Assembly: GCA_023381535.1 (NCBI GenBank)
Contig: JAMCSN010000226.1
Span: 372,001-436,000 of the forward strand
Source: Bacteroidota bacterium
GTDB lineage: Bacteria > Bacteroidota > Ignavibacteria > Ignavibacteriales > Melioribacteraceae
DNA length: 64,000 nucleotides
Direction of reading: 5' to 3'
Shown here: one piece after another, positions 18,858 through 27,706 of the stretch
Numbering within the stretch: position 1 is the first letter of the stretch
Layout: each line of letters begins with the position of its first letter
Notes under the pieces: model-generated
Told to the model about the DNA's origin: nothing
Databases searched by the model: none
What the model saw: only the letters and a program-made list of their open reading frames with translations
Translations under genes and position numbers: made by a program

Positions 18858-20015
18858 ATGGCAGACCAAATTATTCATGAAATGATTTCTGCATTTGCCG
18901 CAGGCTGCATGGATCCCGATAACTACGCACAGTTCAAAGAATATTTGGCTCAAGGCGGAGAACTGCCGGATCGTGAACTGGGAGAATTGCAGAACATCGT
19001 TTCGATGATTCCGGTTATATTAGAATTGGAACAGCCGGATGCGGGAATCAAAGATATGGTTGCCAAGAAGTTGATCGGAATGAAAGATGAAATTAAAGCG
19101 AAACTGATCAGCACCCGTAAAACAAATTCTACGTTCGGCACAACTCGCGGCGTAACGAAAACAACGCTCACCGTTGCAACACGTCCCAAGATGACCACGC
19201 TGACTTTTGCAACAAGAAAAACCAAACCGATAACGTCTCCCGTAAAATCGATGGAAGAGGAATTGAAAAGAAGCGCCGATCTGCAAAAAGGTGCTGACGA
19301 TATAGTAACAAAAAAAACATCAGCTACTGAACCGGAACGGTTAGAATCGATTAAAGCGTTCGAAGAAAGTCAAGCCGCACCACCGCCAACTCAAACCGGG
19401 CAAACGATTCAGCATACACCATTGATTGAAACTGCCGAGCCCGGGAAAAATACTTCTTCCGGTGTTGCCGGTTGGATTGCCATTATGTTGACGATTATAC
19501 TTTTTATGATACTCGGCTACTATACTTATTCATCGGTCGATTCCTTGCGGCGACAGGTTGACGACTTGAAAGCAGACGTAACTCAATTAAAAACTTCTAT
19601 CATAACGGCAAATAAATTTGTTGCCAACTATAATGCGCTGGTCGAGTTCTTCAACTACAAAGATATTTCGATGTACGATCTTGCAAGTAAAGATGCCGCC
19701 GAAAAAGGTTCAGCCAGATTGCTGCTTTCGTTTGCTGAGAAAGAAGGATTGATTCAATTCAGAAATCCAAAACCACTGCAGCCCAATCAAGCATATCAGG
19801 TTTGGATAATGAACAAAGGGCAAGCGTATTCACTTGGTGCTTATCAACCGGCGGGAAACGAATTTATTAGAATTACGTCGTTCCCATTCCTTCCGAAAGA
19901 ACAAATAGACGGATTTGAAGTTACGGTTGAGTTAAGCGGCGGTTCGGCAACACCATCATCAAATGTTTATCTGACCGGCGCGGGGATTCAAAAAGGTCTT
20001 CAGCGCGGAAGGTAG
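18858..20015 (+). CDS. Membrane anti-sigma factor with RskA-like C-terminal domain
   Basis: The 385-residue product has a cytoplasmic N-terminal part that starts with a zinc-finger-like helical anti-sigma region (MISAFAAGCMDPDNYAQF). A long low-complexity T/K-rich linker follows, then one membrane segment near residue 205 (GWIAIMLTIILFMILGYYTY), a coiled coil, and an extracytoplasmic anti-sigma-K (RskA) domain with NQAYQVWIMNKGQAYSLGAYQPAG. It should hold the preceding sigma factor at the inner membrane and release it by proteolysis. It ends 3 bp from the convergent next gene. Confidence 0.85.
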   Translation: MADQIIHEMISAFAAGCMDPDNYAQFKEYLAQGGELPDRELGELQNIVSMIPVILELEQPDAGIKDMVAKKLIGMKDEIKAKLISTRKTNSTFGTTRGVTKTTLTVATRPKMTTLTFATRKTKPITSPVKSMEEELKRSADLQKGADDIVTKKTSATEPERLESIKAFEESQAAPPPTQTGQTIQHTPLIETAEPGKNTSSGVAGWIAIMLTIILFMILGYYTYSSVDSLRRQVDDLKADVTQLKTSIITANKFVANYNALVEFFNYKDISMYDLASKDAAEKGSARLLLSFAEKEGLIQFRNPKPLQPNQAYQVWIMNKGQAYSLGAYQPAGNEFIRITSFPFLPKEQIDGFEVTVELSGGSATPSSNVYLTGAGIQKGLQRGR

Positions 20016-20017
20016 AA

Positions 20018-20524
20018 TTACTTTTTTCGGTTGATAAAAATACTGATACCGAAAACGATCAAGAGAACAGGCCAGAAGTACTCGAATAAATTTCCAATCT
20101 TATTTGCCAGGCTGAACAATCCGTAGTTTCTAAAAAAAGTTGCAGACAAAATTCCCAGCAAGATTAGAATTGAACCGGCATATAAAAAAATTTTCTCTTT
20201 GAAATTTTCTAAGAATAAAATAAGAAGTGTAGCCCCGCCGATAAAAAGAATGGAAGTGAATACAATCCCGCGGTTGTCCAGCAATTCAAAATGTGATTTT
20301 ACCAAAAGAACAACGCCAATTAGAAAGATAACGGAAGCAAAAGATAATTTTCCTCTTTCGTTATTCCCGAAAGTCTGATTGACGGTTGCGATTCCGTAAA
20401 AGCAAAAAGTAATTCCTATAATCACGCTGCTTCCCGTATTGATTACTCCGTAACCGTTCAATAATGAAAGCATGCCGTAAATTAAAAAACTCAGCCCAAT
20501 AATTATGTTGTTACTGCGTCTCAA
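20018..20524 (-). CDS. Small multi-pass membrane protein (LiaI/DUF5668-like)
   Basis: The 168-residue protein has about four or five hydrophobic helices separated by short polar turns. It opens NNIIIGLSFLIYGMLSLLNGYG and its last helix, YFWPVLLIVFGISIFI, is the pattern of the LiaF/DUF5668-type membrane proteins often found beside PspC. Its start overlaps the end of the PspC gene by 14 bp, so both are translated from one message. The inferred role is envelope stress sensing together with PspC. Confidence 0.7.
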   Translation of the reverse strand: MRRSNNIIIGLSFLIYGMLSLLNGYGVINTGSSVIIGITFCFYGIATVNQTFGNNERGKLSFASVIFLIGVVLLVKSHFELLDNRGIVFTSILFIGGATLLILFLENFKEKIFLYAGSILILLGILSATFFRNYGLFSLANKIGNLFEYFWPVLLIVFGISIFINRKK

Positions 20525-21218
20525 CCTTGTTCTCTTCTTCTAATTGAGTCGATAAACTCATTGCCAAATACCCAACCGCAAACAAACCTAAAGTTAATAA
20601 AGTGGCAAAGATGAAAATTATTCTAACTGTGGTTTCATCCACATTCAAATATTTTCCGATTCCGCCGCACACGCCCAAAATAATTCTGTTATCTCTTGTA
20701 CGTCGGAAAGACTTCATCGGTTCCTCGCTCTTCTCGGGAAGCTTACGCTTGGATATAATTAAGTAAACACCCATTGCAATTGAAAGCAGCGGGAACACAA
20801 AGCTGTTTGGGAAAACAAATAATCTGCTGCCGGTAATGAATCCAATCTGTACGAACGCAAAATGGAAGCCGACAAGAATTAACATACCGCTAAATACAAC
20901 TCTGAAATTTTCTTTTCTTTGATTAGCTCTTTCAACGTTGGTAAGTTCTTTCGGGTTTTGTTCAACAGGCAACAGAGCGGCTGTTATGAGATAGGCAGCT
21001 ACACTCCATCCGCCCAGCAATAAACTTAGAGTTGTAATAAGTCTAATGTTTGCAACATCGGCATCAAAATATTTTGCAATGCCGGAACATGTGCCGGTGA
21101 TTATAACATCGGATCGGGACCGCTGAAGTCGTTTGATAGAAACTGCGGGCGGAGCGTTTTCCATCTGCTCGAAAAAATTTTCTTCAGAAGACTCTTTTTC
21201 TTTTTGCTCTTCAATCAT
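20511..21218 (-). CDS. Protein with two PspC domains
   Basis: The 235-residue product contains PspC twice: residues about 28-85 (LQRSRSDVIITGTCSGIAKYFDADVANIRL...) and about 170-228 (FRRTRDNRIILGVCGGIGKYLNVDETTVRIIF...). Each has the GxCxGIxKYxxxD core followed by membrane helices, with two further membrane segments in between. PspC domains belong to envelope-stress systems such as phage shock. It probably forms an operon with the following membrane gene and is divergent from the DUF2905 gene. Confidence 0.88.
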   Translation of the reverse strand: MIEEQKEKESSEENFFEQMENAPPAVSIKRLQRSRSDVIITGTCSGIAKYFDADVANIRLITTLSLLLGGWSVAAYLITAALLPVEQNPKELTNVERANQRKENFRVVFSGMLILVGFHFAFVQIGFITGSRLFVFPNSFVFPLLSIAMGVYLIISKRKLPEKSEEPMKSFRRTRDNRIILGVCGGIGKYLNVDETTVRIIFIFATLLTLGLFAVGYLAMSLSTQLEEENKVETQ

Positions 21219-21418
21219 TTCGTAATTCTGCTTAAAGCTGATTCGTAATCTTCAATTTTCCTAACACGAACATAATGTATTTTGGTTCAAATAATTATTT
21301 TTTTGGATTTTAAAAACGATTCCGACGAGAACTCGGTTCGAATTTGGTTTGCTCGATACGTTGCTGTGATAAAAATTCGTGCAACTAAAAAGGTATTCAT
21401 TTATATTTCTTGAAGATA

Positions 21419-21655
21419 ATGACTCAAAGGGAAATGAACGAACTACATTCACTCGGTAAATTTCTAATAATCGGGGGCATACTTTTAATTGCAATCGGAG
21501 TAGGGCTTACATTCTGGGATAAAATTCCTTTTCTCGGCAAGCTGCCCGGTGATATTGTAGTCAAAGGAAAAAACTTCACGTTTTATTTTCCAATCGTTAC
21601 TTCGATAATCCTAAGTCTCATCCTTTCGTTGATCCTTTATTTATTACGCAAATAA
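21419..21655 (+). CDS. DUF2905 family small membrane protein
   Basis: The 78-residue protein has two membrane helices separated by the conserved loop GKLPGDIVVKGKNFTFYFPI, which is the DUF2905 hallmark. The ATG at 21419 was chosen; a TTG three codons upstream is also in frame. Its function is unknown in all organisms I can recall. It lies 43 bp upstream of the purine permease and may be co-transcribed with it. Confidence 0.85.
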   Translation: MTQREMNELHSLGKFLIIGGILLIAIGVGLTFWDKIPFLGKLPGDIVVKGKNFTFYFPIVTSIILSLILSLILYLLRK

Positions 21656-21698
21656 ATTTCAGTTACCAATTCTACTAACATAGTCTCGGGAGGATGTA

Positions 21699-23000
21699 AT
21701 GTTGAAAAAGTTTTTTCAGCTCGACGAGTTAGGTACTACTGTTAAACAAGAAATTATCGGCGGCGCCACAACATTTGTAACGATGGCTTACATTATCATC
21801 GTTAACCCAAAAATTCTTGAGGCTGCCGGAATGCCGTTCGGCGCTTCGATGGTTGCTACTATTCTAAGTGCATTCTTTGGCACACTCTTGATGGGCGTGT
21901 ATGCAAAGCGTCCGTTTGCAATTGCACCGTACATGGGTGAGAATGCTTTTGTTGCTTACACGGTTGTGAATGTTCTTCATTACAGCTGGCAGACGGCTCT
22001 CGGTGCAATTTTCATCGGCGGTGTTCTATTCACAATAATTACATTGCTGAACATCAGAAGCTGGCTTGCAAATGCAATTCCGGAAAGTTTGAAAATTGCA
22101 TTCGCATCCGGTATCGGTCTGTTCTTAACATTTATCGGTTTGAACGAAACCGGTATTGTTAAAATTGGCGTGCCTGGTGCGCCGGTTCATGTTGGAAATC
22201 TTCAGGATCCTTCCGTTCTTCTCGGCATTTTTGCCTTTCTGCTCATTGGCATTCTAATGATCAAAAAAGTAAACGGCGCAATCTTAATCGGTATTTTGGT
22301 TGCCGCATTTCTCGGATTCATTTTCAAAATCACTGAATTTCCAAAACAACTGGTTAGTTTACCGCCCGACATTTCTCCTTTGTTTTTGCAACTGGATATT
22401 TTCGGCGCACTTAGTTGGGGATTCTTTGCAGTGATCTTAGTTGTCTTCGTGATGGATTTCGTAGATACGATGGGCACGTTGCTTGGGCTCGGCTACAAAG
22501 CTAAAATGTTGGATGAGAACGGTAACCTTCCCGAAATAGAAAAACCTATGCTTAGTGATGCACTTGCAACTATTATCGGTGCTGTTTGTGGAACAACAAC
22601 TACAGGGACGTACATTGAGTCTGCTGCGGGAATTGAAGCGGGGGGAAAGAGCGGATTAACTGCCGTTGTGACTGCAGTTTTGTTTTTGTGCGCGCTTTTC
22701 TTTGCACCACTTTTCTCCGCGATTCCGGCTTACGCTTACGGTGCTGCATTAATCGTCGTCGGTCTGCTAATGATCTCTCCCGTGGCGCATTTGAAGTTTG
22801 ATGATCTTTCTGAAACAATTCCTGTTTTTATTACAATGACATTGATGAGTTTTACTTATAATCTCGGAATTGGAATGACTGCAGGGTTTGTTATTTATCC
22901 GTTAACATTTTTTGTTGCCGGAAGAATCAAAGAAGTTAAACCGGGAATGTGGGTTCTGTGTGCGCTTTCGGTTTTGTTCTACGTGTTCTATCCGTATTGA
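21699..23000 (+). CDS. NCS2-family purine permease (AzgA-like)
   Basis: The 433 residues with about 12 to 14 membrane helices match the AzgA/GhxP branch of nucleobase transporters. N-terminal markers are EIIGGATTFVTMAYIIIVNPKILEAAGMP, then KRPFAIAPYMGENAFVAYTV. The substrate-site glutamates fit FVMDFVDTMGTLLGLGYKA and TTTGTYIESAAGIEAGGKSGLTAV. The predicted role is proton-coupled uptake of adenine, guanine or hypoxanthine. The ATG follows GGGAGGATGTA. I looked for a purine riboswitch in the 43 bp before it and saw none. Confidence 0.9.
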   Translation: MLKKFFQLDELGTTVKQEIIGGATTFVTMAYIIIVNPKILEAAGMPFGASMVATILSAFFGTLLMGVYAKRPFAIAPYMGENAFVAYTVVNVLHYSWQTALGAIFIGGVLFTIITLLNIRSWLANAIPESLKIAFASGIGLFLTFIGLNETGIVKIGVPGAPVHVGNLQDPSVLLGIFAFLLIGILMIKKVNGAILIGILVAAFLGFIFKITEFPKQLVSLPPDISPLFLQLDIFGALSWGFFAVILVVFVMDFVDTMGTLLGLGYKAKMLDENGNLPEIEKPMLSDALATIIGAVCGTTTTGTYIESAAGIEAGGKSGLTAVVTAVLFLCALFFAPLFSAIPAYAYGAALIVVGLLMISPVAHLKFDDLSETIPVFITMTLMSFTYNLGIGMTAGFVIYPLTFFVAGRIKEVKPGMWVLCALSVLFYVFYPY

Positions 23001-23102
23001 AGCAGCTGGCGGATAGCAGTTTGCAGAAGCATTTTTGTATGAACCCGATTCGAGAAATTTTCATCTAATGGATAAATACAAAATTTGAAATTGGAGAACT
23101 CG

Positions 23103-23534
23103 ATGGCTACAAAAAAAGCTTATGTCAAACAAATAAAAGGGGTAACATTTGTCGGCAAGACCGATTCCAATCACTGGGTAACGATGGATGGACCCGAACA
23201 ATTCGGCGGAAGCGATGCCGGAACACGGCCGAAAGAACTAATTCTTTTAGCGCTTGCCGGATGCACCGGCAGTGATGTTGCCGTTATACTTCAAAAGAAA
23301 AAAATTCAGCTTGATGGTTTTGAAATGAATCTTTCCGCAGAAGTGCAAGAAACTCATCCTCAGGTCTTTACAAAAATTCATCTTGAGTATGTTTTCTACG
23401 GCAAGGAAATTCCTGTTGAAGCGGTTGAACGCGCAATTGAGCTTTCACAAAAAACTTACTGCAGTGTTACGGCAATGCTTCAAAAATCAGTTGAGATAAC
23501 ACATTCATATAGAATTGAAGCGGCAAAAAATTAA
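23103..23534 (+). CDS. OsmC family protein
   Basis: The 143-residue protein follows the OsmC/Ohr fold order: KGVTFVGKTDSNHWVTMDGPEQFGGSDAGTRPKELILLALAGCTGSDVAVILQ, with the first redox Cys in LAGCTGSD, and later KTYCSVTAML with the second Cys. Two such cysteines are the peroxidase pair, so a thiol-dependent peroxidase role is likely. The ATG at 23103 follows GGAGAAC. No partner gene is adjacent. Confidence 0.88.
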   Translation: MATKKAYVKQIKGVTFVGKTDSNHWVTMDGPEQFGGSDAGTRPKELILLALAGCTGSDVAVILQKKKIQLDGFEMNLSAEVQETHPQVFTKIHLEYVFYGKEIPVEAVERAIELSQKTYCSVTAMLQKSVEITHSYRIEAAKN

Positions 23535-23555
23535 TTGTTGAGGGGGCAGCGAGAC

Positions 23556-23936
23556 TTACAGATATTCTTTTGGAATTAATTTTCTTCCGGCAAATCCTTC
23601 ATCAATTCCATGATAGAAAAGGATTTCGTCTTCATCGCTTTGCCAGCAGAGCAAAACTTCTTTGTCGTCGATGATCGAAGGAAAATCAACAAGCCCGACT
23701 TGAAAATCCAAATCCTTATATGAGCAGCCGATTTCTTCCAGTTCTCTCATAAAAGAATTTAGTTCGCGAGTGAGATGATCTATCTCGTCATTGGATTCGG
23801 TGTCGCCGCTTAAAGAATCCGCGATGGTTCTTACTTGAAAAGCGTTGTTAAGAATATCTCGTACGATCTGCCGAACCAACGGCAAAGTCTTCCGTGCCTC
23901 TTGAGGGGTAAAATATTTTGTAGCTATCTGTGCCAT
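23556..23936 (-). CDS. DUF2203 family protein
   Basis: The 126-residue soluble protein begins KYFTPQEARKTLPLVRQIVRDI, has a helical coiled-coil middle, and ends GLVDFPSIIDDKEVLLCWQSDEDEILFYHGIDEGFAGRKLIP, all characteristic of DUF2203. The GLVDFP and W-x5-I-x-FYH-x4-GF pattern is strongly conserved in that family. Biological role unknown. It is convergent with osmC and divergent from the MarR gene. Confidence 0.85.
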   Translation of the reverse strand: MAQIATKYFTPQEARKTLPLVRQIVRDILNNAFQVRTIADSLSGDTESNDEIDHLTRELNSFMRELEEIGCSYKDLDFQVGLVDFPSIIDDKEVLLCWQSDEDEILFYHGIDEGFAGRKLIPKEYL

Positions 23937-24012
23937 AGTCTTTCTAAAAAAATCTAATTTTTATCGTAGACAAAAAGTAATTCCGAAATCAATTTAGTAT
24001 TCTTTCCTACAC

Positions 24013-24039
24013 TTGACAAATGTATAATAAAAATATAAT
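24013..24039 (+). promoter_or_regulatory. Candidate promoter for the MarR gene
   Basis: TTGACA at 24013-24018 and TATAAT at 24034-24039 with a 15-bp spacer lie 30 bp upstream of the most likely start. The spacer is shorter than the ideal 17 bp, so strength is uncertain. MarR proteins often bind their own promoter; I see no clean palindrome here. Confidence 0.4.
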
Positions 24040-24068
24040 TTCATTTCGTATTATTTCAATTAGGCATT

Positions 24069-24524
24069 CTGAAAACAACTAAGAAATATGGAAAAAAAGC
24101 CGATCTCGCTCTTTCAACTTGGGTAAAATTGGCGCGCGCATTTGCCTCCTTTTCAAAAAAATCCAACGACAATATCAAATCATTCGGATTAACTCAGCCG
24201 CAATTTGCAGTCATAGAAGTCCTTGGTCATCTCGGACCGCTTAAAGTCGGGGAGATCTGCAATAAGATGCTCGTCAGCGGCGGGAACATGACTCTAGTTC
24301 TTGACAACATTGAAAAACTTGGATATGTCGAAAGAGTTCCGAGTAAAGAAGACCGACGTGCGATATTGGTTCAACTAACCTCAAAAGGAAGCGTACTTTT
24401 TAACGAAACATTTAAGGTGCACGCTGAACACATAACGAAACTTATGTCCGTTCTAAATGCTGAAGAGCAAAAATCACTTGGCGAATTATTGAAAAAATTG
24501 GGGACAGCGGTAAAGAAACTATAA
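24069..24524 (+). CDS. MarR-family transcriptional regulator
   Basis: The typical MarR N-terminus (KYGKKADLALSTWVKLARAF) is encoded upstream of the first TTG, with no ATG, GTG or TTG in frame before the upstream stop at 24036-24038. The frame most likely starts at CTG 24069 after an AGG, giving 151 residues; TTG at 24129 would delete the first helix. The winged helix has PLKVGEICNKMLVSGGNMTLVLDNIEKLGYVERVPSKEDRRAILVQLT, with the DxRxxxV wing. Its stop codon overlaps the start of pirin homology (see next). Confidence 0.8.
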   Translation: MKTTKKYGKKADLALSTWVKLARAFASFSKKSNDNIKSFGLTQPQFAVIEVLGHLGPLKVGEICNKMLVSGGNMTLVLDNIEKLGYVERVPSKEDRRAILVQLTSKGSVLFNETFKVHAEHITKLMSVLNAEEQKSLGELLKKLGTAVKKL

Positions 24525-24544
24525 CTGTTAACGAAGTTCAACGA

Positions 24545-24976
24545 ATGACCGCAGGAAGCGGTATTCGTCATTCCGAATTCAATCCATCCGCCACCGAAGA
24601 GCTTAGACTACTTCAGATATGGTTTATTCCTAACAAACCGGGACTCACGCCATCATACGAACAAAAGAAATTTTCGCACGAAGACGAACAGAACAAATTT
24701 TTGAAAGTTGTAAGCGGCGCAAAAGAAGACGGGGTTATTTTCATTAATCAAGACGCTATCATTTACCTTTCTGACCTAGACAAAAGCAAACAAATTAATC
24801 ATCAAGTATCACCCAAGCGCGGCGTATATGTGCACGTCATTGAAGGTGCGACAAATGTAAACGGGCAATCCTTAAATGGCGGTGATGCAGCAAAACTTAC
24901 GGAAGAAAAAGAAATCATAATTTCGGCTGAAACGGATTCCAAGATAATTCTATTTGATATGACAATGGATTTCTGA
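24545..24976 (+). pseudogene. Pirin-family protein, N-terminal part missing
   Basis: The frame encodes MTAGSGIRHSEFNPSATEELRLLQIWFIP and the rest of a YhaK-like pirin to a normal C-terminus, 143 residues. A complete pirin of this type is about 230 residues. The in-frame codons before the ATG still read like pirin (GKETITVNEVQR), and this homology reaches back into the last codons of the MarR gene, about 24506. The first 85 or so residues, holding metal-ligand histidines of the first cupin, are lost at that join. A shortened single-cupin product could still be made. Confidence 0.7.
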
Positions 24977-25089
24977 AAATTCACATCACCTTTTATTGGG
25001 CGCGTCGATTCTAGCCGCGCCTTTCCTTTCAAATCATTTCTATTAATGCTAATTTTCCTATGCAAATTTTTGAACATTGTGGAGAAATC

Positions 25090-26322
25090 ATGGCTGTTAT
25101 CCGTCCATTCAGAGCAGTAAGACCGAATGAAAAAGTAGCTCATCTAGTTGCAAGCGTACCTTACGATGTTGTTAACCGCGAGGAAGCCGCGGTGTTAGCA
25201 AAAGGAAATCCATTAAGTTTTTTGCGTGTTACACGTTCTGAAATTGAAATTAGAGATTTGAAAGATGTTTACTCACCGGAAGTTTATCAGAAAGCGAAAT
25301 CAAATTTTGAAAGACTGAAAGCGGAAGCGCCGTTGACGCAAGATGTAGAACCGTATCTGTACATTTACAGGCTAACCATGGGAAATCATTCTCAAGTCGG
25401 TATTGCCGCAACATTTTCGGTTGAAGATTATGATAATGACGTGATCAAGAAACATGAGAAGACGCGCAAAGTGAAAGAGGATGATAGAACAAATCACATC
25501 GTAACTACCGAAGCGCAAACCGGTCCCGTATTTCTGACTTACAAAGGTGTTGCTGAAGTTGACAAGCTAGTTAGCGAAACGCAAAAGAAAAATTCTCCGG
25601 TTTACGATTTTACATCGGCGGATGGAATCAAACATCAGATCTGGATAGTGCCAAACGATTTTACAAAAACAATCGTAGCTGAAATTGCAAAAGTTAAAAA
25701 CCTTTACATTGCCGACGGACATCACAGAGCAGCAAGTGCTAGTCGTGCACAGAAAGTAAAGAAAGAACAAAACAAAAATCATAAAGGTGATGAAGAATAC
25801 AACTTCTTTATTGCTGTCTTGTTCCCGGCAGATCAATTGAAAATTATGCCGTACAACCGAGTTGTTCTCGATCTAAAAATGAAGAAGGATGAATTTCTAT
25901 CAAAGGTAAAAAAGAATTTTTCAGTTGAAGATTCTGCGTCATCGAATCCTCCTTCACAGAAAACTTTTTGTATGTACGTTGATAAGAAATGGTACCTTCT
26001 GAAACCGGGACAAAATGTTAAGCCCGGGAAATCTGTCGGCGATAAACTTGACGTGAGCATTCTTCAAGAATATTTGCTTCATCCTATTCTTGGAATTGAA
26101 GACCCGCGTACAGATACGAACATTGATTTTATTGGCGGAATACGAGGTACGGCAGAATTGGAGAAGTTGGTTAACAGCGGCAAAGCATCGGTCGCATTCT
26201 CGATGTACCCCGTATCGGTTGCTGACTTAATTAATATTTCCGATGCCGGCGAAACAATGCCTCCGAAATCAACCTGGTTTGAACCGAAGTTGAGAGACGG
26301 ATTGCTGGTTCATGTGATTTAG
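25090..26322 (+). CDS. DUF1015 domain protein
   Basis: About 410 residues starting AVIRPFRAVRPNEKVAHLVASVPYDVVNREEA, with later KKHEKTRKVKEDDRTNHIVTTEAQTGPVF and LYIADGHHRAASAS, all landmarks of the DUF1015 (SerC-associated) family. Members are frequently encoded directly upstream of serC, as here. A role near serine metabolism or as a kinase has been suggested, but not shown in this sequence. The ATG at 25090 has GGAGAAATC before it; an ATG 10 codons upstream is inferior. Confidence 0.88.
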   Translation: MAVIRPFRAVRPNEKVAHLVASVPYDVVNREEAAVLAKGNPLSFLRVTRSEIEIRDLKDVYSPEVYQKAKSNFERLKAEAPLTQDVEPYLYIYRLTMGNHSQVGIAATFSVEDYDNDVIKKHEKTRKVKEDDRTNHIVTTEAQTGPVFLTYKGVAEVDKLVSETQKKNSPVYDFTSADGIKHQIWIVPNDFTKTIVAEIAKVKNLYIADGHHRAASASRAQKVKKEQNKNHKGDEEYNFFIAVLFPADQLKIMPYNRVVLDLKMKKDEFLSKVKKNFSVEDSASSNPPSQKTFCMYVDKKWYLLKPGQNVKPGKSVGDKLDVSILQEYLLHPILGIEDPRTDTNIDFIGGIRGTAELEKLVNSGKASVAFSMYPVSVADLINISDAGETMPPKSTWFEPKLRDGLLVHVI

Positions 26323-26333
26323 TTTTTATTGTC

Positions 26334-26353
26334 ATTCCGTCGAAAGACGGAAT
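26334..26353. repeat. Short palindrome after the DUF1015 gene
   Basis: ATTCCGTC-GAAA-GACGGAAT is a perfect 8-bp hairpin with a GAAA tetraloop, 11 bp after the stop codon. No T-run follows, so it is more likely a dispersed palindrome or message-end stabiliser than a standard terminator. It belongs to a longer repeat-like phrase (gtcattccg...gaaatgacg) that is interrupted by the element at 26383-26482. Confidence 0.5.
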
Positions 26354-26382
26354 CCAGTAACACAGAGATAGACTCTGCATCA

Positions 26383-26482
26383 AGAGGGTGTGTGAAAATA
26401 GGTCGTCAAGCAAATTTCGGTTTCGTTTTTAAAATGAAATCAAAACATTTTTTCTAAAAAAATGAATTATCACACACCCTCT
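26383..26482. mobile_element. MITE-like 100-bp element
   Basis: Perfect 13-bp terminal inverted repeats AGAGGGTGTGTGA (26383-26395) and TCACACACCCTCT (26470-26482) enclose 74 AT-rich bases. Both sides are flanked by CA, or by a 4-bp CAAG if the element ends 2 bp further in on the left; either would fit a target-site duplication. No coding capacity. A non-autonomous miniature transposon is the simplest reading. Confidence 0.6.
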
Positions 26483-26537
26483 CAAGTGCGAAATGACGTT
26501 TTGAGAATACACAGAAAAATAAACGGAGAAAGAAAAA

Positions 26538-27623
26538 ATGGAAAATCGAATTTATAATTTCAGCGCTGGTCCTGCGATATTACCCGAAGAAGTTTTGCTT
26601 GAAGCACAGAAAGATTTTTATTCCTACAAGGGAAGCGGAATGTGTGTAATGGAAATGAGCCACCGCGGAAAAATATTTGACGGAATAATTAAAGAAGCGG
26701 ACGCGAACCTTCGCAAACTCTTAAACATCGGCGATAATTATTCGATTCTGTTTCTGCAGGGCGGCGCAACGCTTCAGTTCTCGATGGTGCCGCTTAACTT
26801 GATGCCGCCGAAAAACAAAGCAGATTATATTGTTACCGGCTCGTGGGCAAAGAAAGCTGTTAAAGAAGCAAAACGTGTCGGCGCGGTTAACATAGCGGCA
26901 TCAACTGAATCTGAAAATTTTGTACGAATACCGAAACAGTCGGAATTGAAATTAGATCCGGATGCCGCGTACGTTCACTTCACATCCAACAACACAATCT
27001 ACGGAACGGAATGGCGCAGCGAACCCGTGGTCGGCAATGTTCCTTTAGTTTGCGATGCGTCTTCAGATTTCCTTCACAAGGAAATTGATATCAACAAGTA
27101 CGGATTAATTTACGCCGGTGCGCAAAAGAATATCGGTCCGGCAGGAGTTGTAGTTGTAATTATCAGAAAAGATTTGCTCGAAAGATCATCCGACAGTTTG
27201 CACACGTACATGAATTACAAAATCCATGTTGAAAATGAATCGATGTATAACACGCCGACAACATTCGGAATTTACATTGCCGGATTGGTTTTCAAGTGGC
27301 TGTTAAACATGGGCGGACTTGACGAGATGTACAAACGCAATCTCGACAAAGCAAAAGTTTTGTACGAGGCAATCGATGCAAGCGGCGGTTATTACAAAGG
27401 CACAACCGCAGTTGAAGACCGTTCATTGATGAATGTTACCTACAGACTGCCGAATGAAGAATTGGAAAAGAAATTTATTGAAGAAGCGAAGAAGAAAGGA
27501 TTCGAAGGATTGAAAGGTCATCGCTCTGTCGGCGGAATTCGCGCTTCCATTTATAATGCGTTCCCGAAAAAAGGCGTGGAAGAATTAGTTCAGTTCATGA
27601 ACGACTTCAAGAAGAATAATTAG
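26538..27623 (+). CDS. serC: Phosphoserine aminotransferase
   Basis: The 361 residues are the standard SerC length. Markers are YNFSAGPAILPEEVLLEAQKDF at the N-terminus, MEMSHRGKIFDGI, LFLQGGATLQFSMVPLNL, SNNTIYGTEW and the PLP lysine in YAGAQKNIGPAGVVVVI near residue 197. The C-terminal GLKGHRSVGGIRASIYNAFP closes the active site. The enzyme makes 3-phosphoserine from 3-phosphohydroxypyruvate and glutamate in serine biosynthesis (and a pyridoxal phosphate route in some bacteria). The start follows GGAGAAAG. A terminator lies just downstream. Confidence 0.96.
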   Translation: MENRIYNFSAGPAILPEEVLLEAQKDFYSYKGSGMCVMEMSHRGKIFDGIIKEADANLRKLLNIGDNYSILFLQGGATLQFSMVPLNLMPPKNKADYIVTGSWAKKAVKEAKRVGAVNIAASTESENFVRIPKQSELKLDPDAAYVHFTSNNTIYGTEWRSEPVVGNVPLVCDASSDFLHKEIDINKYGLIYAGAQKNIGPAGVVVVIIRKDLLERSSDSLHTYMNYKIHVENESMYNTPTTFGIYIAGLVFKWLLNMGGLDEMYKRNLDKAKVLYEAIDASGGYYKGTTAVEDRSLMNVTYRLPNEELEKKFIEEAKKKGFEGLKGHRSVGGIRASIYNAFPKKGVEELVQFMNDFKKNN

Positions 27624-27658
27624 TAAGAATTCAGAACCAAGAAATAAGAAATCAGTAG

Positions 27659-27687
27659 GGGTCGAATATTATTCGACCCTATTTTTT
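27659..27687 (+). terminator. Rho-independent terminator of serC
   Basis: A perfect 9-bp stem GGGTCGAAT / ATTCGACCC with a 3-nt loop is followed by TATTTTTT. It lies 36 bp after the serC stop codon and before the small lipoprotein gene. Confidence 0.8.
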
Positions 27688-27706
27688 AATGGCCGGAGTG
27701 CTGACA

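Noticed and set aside
21656..21698. Purine riboswitch before the purine permease
   Set aside because: The gap is only 43 bp and contains a ribosome site but no aptamer-like stem set.
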